Below, piece by piece: positions 24,145-31,680 of a stretch of DNA of 48,429 nt. How positions within the stretch are numbered: position 1 is the stretch's first letter; each line of letters starts with the position of its first letter. Made by a program: the position numbers and the translations under genes. The notes under the pieces are model-generated. The model ran no database searches. It was not told the origin of the DNA and saw only the letters and a list, made by a program, of their open reading frames with translations. The stretch covers positions 1 through 48,429 of the forward strand of contig JACPHN010000050.1 of NCBI GenBank assembly GCA_016188575.1. Direction: 5' to 3'. Source of the DNA: Candidatus Schekmanbacteria bacterium. Its GTDB lineage: Bacteria > CSSED10-310 > JACPHN01.

Positions 24145-25362
24145 ATGAAGGTCTTGCTGATCGGCGGAGGTGGCCGCGAGCACGCACTGGCGTGGAAGAT
24201 CGCGCAAAGCCCGGAGCTGGGAGAGCTTGTCGCCCTGCCCGGCAACCCGGGCATCGCCGCCATGCCGCGCTGCCGCTGCGTCGCCGGCGCGGCCGAGGAT
24301 GCGAAACTCGTGGTCGAGCTGGCGCGAACCATGGGCGCTGACCTGGCGGTCGTGGGACCGGAGGCGCCGCTGGTCGCGGGAATCGCGGAAAAACTGGCGG
24401 GTGCCGGCGTGGCCTGCTTCGGGCCGGGCGCGGCGGCCGCGCGGCTCGAGGGCAGCAAGAGCTTCGCCAAGGAGATCATGGCATCCTGCGGTGTGCCGAC
24501 TGCCGCATTTGCGGTGTTCGACGAGGCGGTGAGAGCGCACGCGTACGTCGAGCAGCGGGGTGCTCCAATCGTCGTGAAGGCTGATGGCCTCGCCGCCGGC
24601 AAGGGGGCCATGGTGTGCGGGTCGGTGCCGGAAGCACACGATGCGGTGCAGCGCATGCTGGAAAAACGCGAGCTCGGTGCTGCCGGGCGACGCATCGTCA
24701 TCGAAGAGTGCCTCGCCGGCGAAGAGGCCTCCTTCCTGGCGATCGTGGACGAGGAACAGGTAATCCCCCTCGCCTCCAGCCAGGATCACAAGCGTGTCGG
24801 CGATGGCGACACCGGGCCGAACACCGGCGGGATGGGCGCCTACTCCGCGGTGCCGGTGCTCGGCCGCGAGCTGGAAACGTGGGCCATCTCTCACATCGTT
24901 ACTCCCGTCGTACGCGAGCTGGCTCGGCGCGGCCTGTGCTATCGAGGTGTGGTCTATGCCGGGCTGATGATCGGCGCCGGCATGCCCCGCGTGCTCGAGT
25001 TCAATGTGCGTTTTGGCCTGGGCTCGGTCGCGCCCTTGACCTGGCGCGAGGAGGCCGCCGCGTGCGTCGTTGCTGCCGCCGCGGGCTATCCGGGGGCCTA
25101 CGCGAAGGGCACGCCGATTTGCGGCCTGGAGCACGTACCGGCCGGCGAGCTCCTGCAAGTCTTTCAGGCCGGGACCGCGCAGCGGGAGGGACGGCTCGTC
25201 ACCGCCGGTGGCCGGGTTCTCGGCGTCACCGCCTTGGGCGGCTCGCTGCGGGGCGCGCTCGACCGCGCCTACGGAGCACTGCGGCTGGTGCGCTTTGCCG
25301 GCATGCAGTACCGCCGCGACATCGGTCACCGCGCGCTAGCGCGCGAGGAGGAGTGCCGATGA
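24145..25362 (+). CDS. purD: Phosphoribosylamine-glycine ligase with an internal deletion
   Basis: PurD makes glycinamide ribonucleotide with ATP. The protein starts MKVLLIGGGGREHALAWKI and shows the ATP-grasp features GNPGIA, SKSFAKEIM, IVVKADGLAAGKGA and DHKRVGDGDTGPNTGGMGAYS. It reaches EFNVRFG but then reads LGSVAPLTWREEAA. In PurD proteins EFNVRFG is followed by DPETQ and roughly 25 more residues before this point. The reading frame is kept, and the protein is 405 residues instead of about 420-430. The lost segment lies next to the metal-binding Glu and Asn, which remain. The enzyme may be impaired, or the deletion may be an assembly error. The stop overlaps the purE start (ATGA). Confidence 0.9.
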   Translation: MKVLLIGGGGREHALAWKIAQSPELGELVALPGNPGIAAMPRCRCVAGAAEDAKLVVELARTMGADLAVVGPEAPLVAGIAEKLAGAGVACFGPGAAAARLEGSKSFAKEIMASCGVPTAAFAVFDEAVRAHAYVEQRGAPIVVKADGLAAGKGAMVCGSVPEAHDAVQRMLEKRELGAAGRRIVIEECLAGEEASFLAIVDEEQVIPLASSQDHKRVGDGDTGPNTGGMGAYSAVPVLGRELETWAISHIVTPVVRELARRGLCYRGVVYAGLMIGAGMPRVLEFNVRFGLGSVAPLTWREEAAACVVAAAAGYPGAYAKGTPICGLEHVPAGELLQVFQAGTAQREGRLVTAGGRVLGVTALGGSLRGALDRAYGALRLVRFAGMQYRRDIGHRALAREEECR

Positions 25363-25913
25363 CGGCCGCAGCCAGCGCGCGCTGGCGCGTTCTGATCCTG
25401 CTTGGAAGCGAATCCGACCTGCCACAGATCGAGTCCGGCGTCGAGCTCCTGCGGGCGCTCGCGATTCCCTTCCGAGCGACAGTCGCCTCGGCGCACCGCT
25501 CTCCCGAGCGCGTGCGGCAGTTGGTGATGGAGGCCGAGCAGGGGGGCGCGCAGGTCATCATCGCCGTGGCCGGGCTGGCGGCGCACCTGGCCGGTGCCGT
25601 GGCCGCGCAGACAATCCTGCCGGTCATCGGCGTCCCCGCGGCCGGCAGTCTCATGGGCGGGCTCGACGCGCTGCTGTCTACGGTTCAGATGCCGCGCGAC
25701 ATTCCGGTTGCGACGGTCGCGGTGGGGCCGACCGGTGGATACAACGCGGCGGTGCTGGCGGCGCAAATTCTGGCACTCAGCGACAAGCGCCTGGAGAACG
25801 AGCTCCGCGAGCGGCGCGGCGCGCAGGCACAGGCGGTCGAAGGCGCGGCGCGGCGCGTCGAGGAGCGCCTCGCGCAGCACAGTCCTGGCGCGGCCCCGCA
25901 CACCTCCCCGTGA
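25359..25913 (+). CDS. purE: 5-(carboxyamino)imidazole ribonucleotide mutase (AIR carboxylase subunit PurE)
   Basis: PurE moves or adds the carboxyl group to give CAIR in purine synthesis. The 184-residue frame has LLGSESDLPQIESGVELL (GSDSD loop with Glu for Asp), ASAHRSPERV, the histidine loop VAGLAAHLAG, LPVIGVPA and TVQMPRDIPVATVAVG, ending in the oligomer helix NAAVLAAQILAL. A basic tail of about 25 residues follows. The start overlaps the purD stop by four bases, so translation is likely coupled. No purK is in the window. The loop is somewhat divergent from typical GAGGAAHL, which might hint at the class that uses CO2 directly, but I cannot decide this. Confidence 0.92.
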   Translation: MTAAASARWRVLILLGSESDLPQIESGVELLRALAIPFRATVASAHRSPERVRQLVMEAEQGGAQVIIAVAGLAAHLAGAVAAQTILPVIGVPAAGSLMGGLDALLSTVQMPRDIPVATVAVGPTGGYNAAVLAAQILALSDKRLENELRERRGAQAQAVEGAARRVEERLAQHSPGAAPHTSP

Positions 25914-26096
25914 CGCCGCCGGGCGGCACAGGCGCCGGAATCACCTGATTCCACCCCCTCGCCCGCCGTCCCAAACGGGTGCTACAATCGCCGCAAGGCA
26001 GTATGTCGCGTGGCCTGACGGCACCGGAGTGATCTGTTACGGCGGGAACGGCCCGCGCGCGGCAAGGCGTCGGCGGAAAGCGAATACCGCATGAGC

Positions 26097-26112
26097 TTTG
26101 CACCGATGCAAA
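26097..26112 (+). promoter_or_regulatory. Inverted repeat before the ATPase gene, possible operator
   Basis: TTTGCA-CCGA-TGCAAA is a perfect 6-bp inverted repeat, 14 bases before the ATG and touching the AGGAA ribosome site. It could bind a regulator or hide the ribosome site. Within the gap 25914-26125, GCTACAAT at 25981-25988 is a possible -10 element without a clear -35. Confidence 0.35.
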
Positions 26113-26125
26113 ATAGGAACCGGCC

Positions 26126-27313
26126 ATGAAGATCGAATCCATACGCCTGAAGAACTACAAGGTGTTTCGCGACGTGCATCTGAAAGACATTCCATCTTTC
26201 CTCGTCGTGGTCGGCGCTAACGGTTCGGGCAAAACAACGCTGTTCGATGTGTTCGGCTTCCTGCACGATTGCCTGAAAGGCACGGTGCGCCAGGCGCTGG
26301 ACAAGCGCGGTCGGTTCCGCGAAGTGTTGAGCCGCAATGCCGATGGCGACACGATCCTGATCAAGATTCAGTACCGCATGCTGATTACTGGCGTAGAGCG
26401 ACTGGTGACGTATTCGCTGGAGATCGGCGAACAAGGCGGCTCGCCCGTCGTGCAGCGCGAATTGCTGCGCTACAAACGCGGGCGCTATGGCAGTCCGTTC
26501 CATTTTCTGGATTTTGCCGGTGGCGAGGGTTACGCCATTACCAATGAAGAGGATTTCAATCGGGAAGATGAAGACCTTGAGCGTGAAGCCCAGCGGGTGG
26601 GTGCCGATACCTTGGCGATCAAGGGCCTGGGCCAGTTCGAGCGCTTCAAGGCGGCGAACGCCTTCCGGCAGTTGATCGAATCCTGGCATGTGTCGGACTT
26701 TCATATCAGCGCCGCCCGCGGCCGCAAGGAGGCGGCGGGCGATTCGGAGCATCTGTCGGAGACCGGGGACAATCTGCCGCGCGTCGCGCAGTATCTGTTC
26801 GAGCAGCATCCACAAACCTTCCAGCGCATCCTCGATACCATGGCACGGCGAGTGCCGGGCGTGGCTTCGGTGGAGCCGCGCCTGATGGATGATGGCTACC
26901 TCACGCTGCGCTTTCAGGATGGCTCATTCAAGACGCCGTTCCTGGACCGTTACGTGTCGGATGGCACCATCAAGATGTTTGCCTACCTGGTCCTGCTGCA
27001 CGATCCCAAACCCCATCCATTGCTGTGCGTCGAAGAGCCGGAAAACCAGCTATATCCCCGCCTGATGGGCGAGTTGGCGGAGGAGTTCCGGCTTTATGCC
27101 CATCGTGGCGGACAGGTGCTCGTGTCGACACACTCGCCGGACTTCCTGAATGCGATGCGACTCGACGAGGTGTGCTGGCTGGTCAAGCGCGAAGGTTGCG
27201 CTGAGATTCGCCGCGCCCGCGACGATGCGCAGATCGCCGCCTACATGGCCGAAGGCGATCAGATGGGCTTTCTCTGGAAGCAGGGCTTCTTCAAGGGAGC
27301 CGATCCGGCATGA
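26126..27313 (+). CDS. AAA family (AAA_21/RecF-like) ATPase of a two-gene defence-like operon
   Basis: The 395-residue protein starts MKIESIRLKNYKVFRDVHLK, the opening strand of SMC/RecF-type ATPases, with Walker A VVGANGSGKTTLFD (about 29-41). The C-terminal lobe has the Walker B region LLCVEEPENQLYP and the H-loop VLVSTHSPDFLNAM. The middle part (about 100-200) is charged. The downstream gene overlaps by four bases (ATGA) and encodes a DUF4276 protein. ATPases of this type paired with TOPRIM-like partners occur in phage-defence systems such as AbiL, RloAB and PARIS, where the ATPase senses infection and controls the effector. No experimental role can be claimed here. Base composition is lower in GC than the purine operon, suggesting transfer. 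Confidence 0.85.
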   Translation: MKIESIRLKNYKVFRDVHLKDIPSFLVVVGANGSGKTTLFDVFGFLHDCLKGTVRQALDKRGRFREVLSRNADGDTILIKIQYRMLITGVERLVTYSLEIGEQGGSPVVQRELLRYKRGRYGSPFHFLDFAGGEGYAITNEEDFNREDEDLEREAQRVGADTLAIKGLGQFERFKAANAFRQLIESWHVSDFHISAARGRKEAAGDSEHLSETGDNLPRVAQYLFEQHPQTFQRILDTMARRVPGVASVEPRLMDDGYLTLRFQDGSFKTPFLDRYVSDGTIKMFAYLVLLHDPKPHPLLCVEEPENQLYPRLMGELAEEFRLYAHRGGQVLVSTHSPDFLNAMRLDEVCWLVKREGCAEIRRARDDAQIAAYMAEGDQMGFLWKQGFFKGADPA

Positions 27314-27894
27314 AGGAGCTCGTGTTTCTGCTCGAAGAAGAATCTGCGAAGGCCATGCTGGAGAGCTTGTTGCCGCGCATCCTCCATCCCGATATTCGGC
27401 CGCGTTACGTCCCCTTCGAGGGCAAGCAAGATCTTGAGCGGCAGATGGTCAGGCGCCTGCGCGGTTACGCGAATCCGCATGCACGCTTCATCGTGCTGCG
27501 CGATCAGGACAGCGCGCCGGATTGCGGGGCGGTAAAGGAAAAGCTGATCGAGCGCTGCCAGGAAGCCGGGAAAGCAGGGAAAACCCTGGTGCGCATCGCC
27601 TGCACGGAATTGCAAGCGTTCTACCTGGCCGATCTGCGCGCTGTCGAGCAAGGGCTTGGGCTCGACAAGCTGGCGAGCCAACAGGGCTCGGCCAAGTTTC
27701 GCTATCCGGATGGCCTCGCCAATCCCAGCAAGGAGTTGACGACGCTGACTGCAGGCGAATACCAAAAGGTCAGTGGATCACGCTCTATCGGGAGGTTTCT
27801 CGACCCGGCGAATGAGCGCTCACCCAGTTTCAGGAGCTTCATCAAGGGCATTCGGCGGATGGAAAGCGAAATGCTCGCGTTGCCGGATGCGTAG
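27310..27894 (+). CDS. DUF4276-like protein, probable TOPRIM-fold effector partner of the ATPase
   Basis: The 194-residue protein starts MKELVFLLEEESAKAMLESLL, with an acidic Glu motif on the first strand and helix. FIVLRDQDSAPDC at about 57-69 provides a D-x-D motif, the layout of TOPRIM nucleases. RIACTELQAFYLADL and the ending FIKGIRRMESEMLALP are typical of DUF4276. Translation is coupled to the ATPase gene. In related pairs the TOPRIM protein is the toxic effector. The family name is from memory of its motifs; the nuclease role is inference. Confidence 0.75.
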   Translation: MKELVFLLEEESAKAMLESLLPRILHPDIRPRYVPFEGKQDLERQMVRRLRGYANPHARFIVLRDQDSAPDCGAVKEKLIERCQEAGKAGKTLVRIACTELQAFYLADLRAVEQGLGLDKLASQQGSAKFRYPDGLANPSKELTTLTAGEYQKVSGSRSIGRFLDPANERSPSFRSFIKGIRRMESEMLALPDA

Positions 27895-27899
27895 GAACC

Positions 27900-28074
27900 A
27901 TGAGCGACATCAAGCTCTTCCGCCCTGGCAAAGACAGGCCGCCGAGCTCAAGGGCGACGCATCGGCGCCTTACCGCTGGAGAGCACCGAGTACTCCCAAA
28001 ATACCGCGAAGCCGCCCCACATCAGTTTTCCACCGGCTCGACCGACCCGCGCCGGATGAAACGGACGACCTCGT
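27900..28074 (+). pseudogene. Broken third gene of the ATPase operon, resembles DUF5655/DUF91-type nuclease-fold proteins
   Basis: An ATG six bases past the DUF4276 stop, with GGAACC before it, starts MSDIKLFR. That is how I remember a family of about 300-residue nuclease-fold proteins (DUF5655 or DUF91) beginning. The frame then goes astray. One base over, the sequence reads RQAAELKGDASA, matching the family's next segment, and another frame gives ESTEYS. A stop and no recognisable nuclease core follow. The gene is frameshifted and cut short, so only the first part of an ancestral operon gene remains. Confidence 0.5.
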
Positions 28075-28137
28075 AACCTGAGTTTCCCACCAGACGCGGC
28101 GACTGCATGTGTGATCCTCGGTCAGCATGTGACTATG

Positions 28138-28167
28138 TTGACACCGTCTTATGTTTCAGTGTATAGC
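28138..28167 (+). promoter_or_regulatory. Probable sigma-70 promoter for the hydrolase gene
   Basis: TTGACA at 28138-28143 and TATAGC at 28162-28167 are 18 bases apart, about 60 bases before the hydrolase ATG. The -35 box is perfect and the -10 box matches four of six. The rest of the gap (28075-28229) shows nothing else. Confidence 0.6.
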
Positions 28168-28229
28168 GCAGTATTAGTGCTCGGCCCTTCGCTCGATCCC
28201 GGTCGGGGCTGACGACACCAAGTGTCAAT

Positions 28230-29444
28230 ATGGCCCATCAAAGTAGGTTTCCTTCATCCAAAGCTTGCGGTTACAGCAGGCTCGCCGTCGAGGCCATTGT
28301 GGGGCTTACCGATGTTGTCGAAGCCATGCACCACACGATTTCTCAGTCACCCGGCATCCTTGGGCGCGCGCCGCAGGGCCGCACCAGCGGGATCACGGGG
28401 TTTGTCTACGAAAGCACTCGTCAAATTTCGCGTTGGGTGGGGAGCGGAGTCGAATTGAGCCTGGGCCAACTGGCACCTGACACATCGGGTGAGTCGAGCT
28501 GTTCTCCGGTCAATGAAGCGGTCATCGCCGCGATAAACGGGGTGTTGGGTGACTATCTGGCCGAAACCCAAAATCCACTTGCCATCCCCATGCAATTTCG
28601 CAGGAACGGACGTGCGCTTCGCCTGGAACCCGATGCATTGGCAGCCGCGCTGGAACAGCCAAACGGTAAGATCCTGATTATGGCCCACGGTCATTGCATG
28701 AATGATCTGTTCTGGGGCCAAACCGGACACGACCATGGCGCCGCCTTGGCAGCCGATTTGGGATTTACACCGATCTACCTTCGCTATAATTCCGGCCGTC
28801 ACATTTCAACCAATGGCCGGGAATTCGCCGGTTTGATGGAGACGTTGCTCGGGATTTGGCCGGTCGCCATCGAAGACGTGGCCATCGTTGCCCACAGTCT
28901 GGGAGGGCTGGTTTCTCGCAGCGCCTGTCATTATGGGGAATTGGCGGGCCATCAGTGGCCGCGGCGGGTGGGTAAGATTGTCTACCTCGGAACGCCCCAT
29001 CATGGCGCTCCCCTCGAACGGGCCGGAAACTGGTTGACCCTTGCTTTGGGGGTCAGCCCCTATTCCAAGCCGCTGAGTCGCCTGGCGAAGATCCGCGGCG
29101 CCTGCATCACCGATATGCGTTACGGTACTATTCTCGATTCGCACTGGGAATCATGCGATCGCTTTGAGCATGTCGAAGCTCCTGGCGCGGCCGTCCCTCT
29201 CCACGAAAGCATTCGGCATTTCGCCATCGCGGCAAGCTTGGGCAAGCAGAACCGAGGCTGGAGTGGGCGTTTGATAGGGGATGGACTGGTACCGCTGGAC
29301 AGCGCCTTGGGCCGCCACGCGAGTCCCGAGCTGACGTTGCCGATTCCCGAAGACCACCAATGGATTGGCTATGGCATGGGGCATCTCGAATTGCTCCACC
29401 GCGCAGAGGTGTATGAGGCGATCCGCCGGTTTCTGTCATCCTGA
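28230..29444 (+). CDS. Alpha/beta-hydrolase (lipase/PGAP1-like)
   Basis: The 404-residue protein has an N-terminal part of about 140 residues without likeness I can name. A hydrolase core follows: ILIMAHGHCMNDLFWG (oxyanion region), nucleophile elbow IVAHSLGGLVSRSA, IVYLGTPHHGAPLE, a likely acid in LIGDGLVPLDSALG and a likely His in GMGHLELLHRAEVY. The layout and PHHG motif fit triacylglycerol lipase/PGAP1-like esterases. No signal peptide is visible, so it is probably cytoplasmic. The ribosome site before the ATG is weak. It has its own promoter and lower GC than the flanks, so it may be part of the same acquired island as the ATPase pair. Substrate unknown. Confidence 0.82.
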   Translation: MAHQSRFPSSKACGYSRLAVEAIVGLTDVVEAMHHTISQSPGILGRAPQGRTSGITGFVYESTRQISRWVGSGVELSLGQLAPDTSGESSCSPVNEAVIAAINGVLGDYLAETQNPLAIPMQFRRNGRALRLEPDALAAALEQPNGKILIMAHGHCMNDLFWGQTGHDHGAALAADLGFTPIYLRYNSGRHISTNGREFAGLMETLLGIWPVAIEDVAIVAHSLGGLVSRSACHYGELAGHQWPRRVGKIVYLGTPHHGAPLERAGNWLTLALGVSPYSKPLSRLAKIRGACITDMRYGTILDSHWESCDRFEHVEAPGAAVPLHESIRHFAIAASLGKQNRGWSGRLIGDGLVPLDSALGRHASPELTLPIPEDHQWIGYGMGHLELLHRAEVYEAIRRFLSS

Positions 29445-29456
29445 ACGCGATACGCG

Positions 29457-29853
29457 ATGACGGGAGTCATCAGGGGCTTCCCATACCGCGCCCAAGCGCC
29501 TCGCAGCACCGGGCAAGCGACGATCGAGCGCAAGCGGCACATGATGCGAAGGCCGCGTGGGATGCCGGCACGGAATGATCTCACGACGCAGAGCCATGCC
29601 CTGTTCGAGATGGCCGCTCAGGGGACGCGAGCGCTCCTTGGTCGCGAGGCTCTGCGATGAACGAGGCGCAGATCCTCTTGGAAATCGACGCGGACCTCCG
29701 CAAGGCGAAGTACGTCCGCTACCTGGAGGGCAAGCCGACCCCCAGGTGTTCTTCGCGCTGTCCGGAAGCTACCTGCAGTCTCTTTCCCGCATGAGCTTCG
29801 GCGAAACCGCGAGCGCGGTGCGGCTGTCCAGTCGCGGAGACATTAGCAGGTGA
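29457..29853 (+). other. Two short coupled frames before the glycosyltransferase, probably remnants or a frameshifted small gene
   Basis: A frame ending at 29660 (DLTTQSHALFEMAAQGTRAL) overlaps by ATGA a second frame starting MNEAQILLEIDADLRKAKYV at 29657. After about 29 residues the likely coding frame seems to shift: the continuation QVFFALSGSYLQSLSRMSFG reads on to a stop at 29853 that overlaps the GTG start of the glycosyltransferase. Overlapping starts and stops suggest a former operon. I do not recognise either protein. Confidence 0.35.
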
Positions 29854-31547
29854 CATCCTTGTCGGCGGACCAGCTTGCCGAGCAAGCGCGGCGATATCTG
29901 TCCCACCCGCCGCACCCGCGTGTGGCGGCCCTGGCGATCCCGCTCTTTCAGCGAGCGGTGGCGCTGGCGCCGGCGCGTATTGATCTCCGCCTTGACCTCG
30001 CGACAGCCTATTTCAGGCTCGGGCAGAGCGCACAGGCGATCGAAACTTGTGACGAGACGCTGGCGCGGTACCCCGATGCGGTCGAGGCGCGGCTTTTTCG
30101 CTGCATGTACCAGATCCGGATCGTCTACCACAGCGCCGCGGAGGTCACCGCCGCTCGCGAGGCCTACGGATATCAGCTCGCGGCACTGACTGCCATGATC
30201 GATCGCGAGCCGGCTCGCCTGGAGCGGTTGGCAGGCTGGATCCACAGGGCCCGCCCCTTCTATCTGCCTTACCAGGGCGAAAACGACGTGGAGCTGCAGC
30301 GAACGTACGGAAGCCTCGCTTGCCGGGCCATGGCGGCCGCGTGTCCGGACTGGACAGGCACCCGAGCGATGCCGCCGGCGCCGCCTGGATCACCCCTGCG
30401 GGTCGGGGTAGTGTCCGGATACTTTCGCAATCACGCCATCTGGAGCGCCATCATCCGCGGCTGGCTGACGGGGCTCGACGCCAGCCGCTTCGCCCTGCAC
30501 GGCTACTCGCTGTCGGCGCGACAGGACACGTGCACCGCCGAGGCGCGCCACCGGTGCGCCCGATTTCATGCTGGCGAGCGGTCCTTTCGCGACTGGTGCG
30601 AGACGATCTCGGCCGACCGACTCCACGTTCTGCTCTATCCGGAGGTTTGCGAGCATGCGCTGGCGACGCGCCTTGCCATGCTGCGTCTGGCACCGGTGCA
30701 GGGGATGGCGGGCGGCCATTGCGTGACCAGCGGGCTGCCGACGATGGACTACTATCTCGGCGGCGACCTGATGGAACCTGCAGATGCAGCGAGCCACTAC
30801 AGCGAGCGCCTCGTGCGACTTCCCAACCTGGGGTATGCGTACCGCCAACCGCTCGTCGCGCCTCCTCAACGCATTCGCGAGGACTTCGGGTTGCGGCCCG
30901 AGGCGGTCGTCTACCTGAGCCCCCACTCGGTGTTCAAGTACCTGCCTCAACACGATGGCGTTTATGCGGACATTGCGGAGCGGGTGCGCGACAGCCAGCT
31001 CGTGTTTGTCAAACACCTCAAGGTCGAGGCGCTGAGCCGCCAGCTCGAACGGAGGATCACGGCGGCGTTCACGGCGCGGGGACTCGACCCCAAACAGCAC
31101 CTGGTATTTCTGCCGCGCATGGGGCCATCGGCCTACAACGACATCCAGTGTCTTGCCGACATCTATCTCGACGCGATCGGCTGGAACGGCGGAACCACCA
31201 CCGCCACGGCCTTGGGCTATGGGCTGCCGGCGGTGACGCTGAGCGGGCCGGTGTCCCGCGGGCGAATGGGAACCGCCATGCTGCGGCGCCTGGGCATCTT
31301 CGAGACCATTGCCGGCACGCCGGCGGGTTACGTCGACATCGCCGCGAGACTCGGGCATGACAAGCACTTTCGGCGCGAGCTGCGCCAGCGAGTTGGCGCC
31401 GCGAACCATCTACTCTACGATGACCCGGCTTATGCCGGGGGCCTCGCCTCGTTCCTGGAGAAAGCGGTCGCCGGCTCCCCCGGCCTGTCTTCCTCCGCGA
31501 GCGGGAGCAGGTGCGGGGGCCTCCCCGCGCAAGAGGGGAAACGTTGA
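29850..31547 (+). CDS. SPINDLY-type glycosyltransferase (GT41) with N-terminal TPR repeats
   Basis: The 565-residue protein starts with a GTG overlapping the preceding stop. Residues about 1-110 are TPR-like helices (FQRAVALAPARIDLRLDLAT, AIETCDETLARYPDAVEARL). From about 180 it matches the catalytic domain of O-GlcNAc-transferase/SPINDLY proteins: LRVGVVSGYFRNHAIWSAII, FALHGYSL, VTSGLPTMDYYLGGDLMEP, HYSERLVRLPNLG and LDAIGWNGGTTTATALGYGLP. Family members transfer GlcNAc, fucose or other sugars to Ser/Thr of proteins, or build surface glycans. The last 25 residues are translated from a GC-rich hairpin like the dispersed repeat. A RiPP-like precursor gene starts 134 bases downstream; a joint role is inference. 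Confidence 0.85.
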   Translation: MTSLSADQLAEQARRYLSHPPHPRVAALAIPLFQRAVALAPARIDLRLDLATAYFRLGQSAQAIETCDETLARYPDAVEARLFRCMYQIRIVYHSAAEVTAAREAYGYQLAALTAMIDREPARLERLAGWIHRARPFYLPYQGENDVELQRTYGSLACRAMAAACPDWTGTRAMPPAPPGSPLRVGVVSGYFRNHAIWSAIIRGWLTGLDASRFALHGYSLSARQDTCTAEARHRCARFHAGERSFRDWCETISADRLHVLLYPEVCEHALATRLAMLRLAPVQGMAGGHCVTSGLPTMDYYLGGDLMEPADAASHYSERLVRLPNLGYAYRQPLVAPPQRIREDFGLRPEAVVYLSPHSVFKYLPQHDGVYADIAERVRDSQLVFVKHLKVEALSRQLERRITAAFTARGLDPKQHLVFLPRMGPSAYNDIQCLADIYLDAIGWNGGTTTATALGYGLPAVTLSGPVSRGRMGTAMLRRLGIFETIAGTPAGYVDIAARLGHDKHFRRELRQRVGAANHLLYDDPAYAGGLASFLEKAVAGSPGLSSSASGSRCGGLPAQEGKR

Positions 31548-31557
31548 AGGGGACCTC

Positions 31558-31586
31558 TTGCGCCTCTCGACGGGTGCGGCTAGCAT
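31558..31586 (+). promoter_or_regulatory. Possible promoter for the RiPP-like precursor
   Basis: TTGCGC at 31558-31563 and TAGCAT at 31581-31586 are 17 bases apart, about 95 bases before the precursor ATG. Only the first three bases of the -35 and four of six in the -10 match, so this is weak. The gap 31548-31680 otherwise contains GC-rich inverted repeats. Confidence 0.3.
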
Positions 31587-31680
31587 GTTTCCGGGTCGGC
31601 TACCGGGGCGCGGGGCGCGCCGCGAGAAGCGCGAGGCGTTTTCTGACTGCACGGCAGCAACACTCGACATGAGGATCGTC

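Noticed and set aside
22061-24187. 708-residue minus-strand frame
   Set aside because: Antisense to rpe and purH; a GC-rich shadow.
26126-27894. Direct naming of the ATPase pair as PARIS
   Set aside because: PARIS needs a DUF4435-type partner; the second gene looks like DUF4276, so only a general likeness is claimed.
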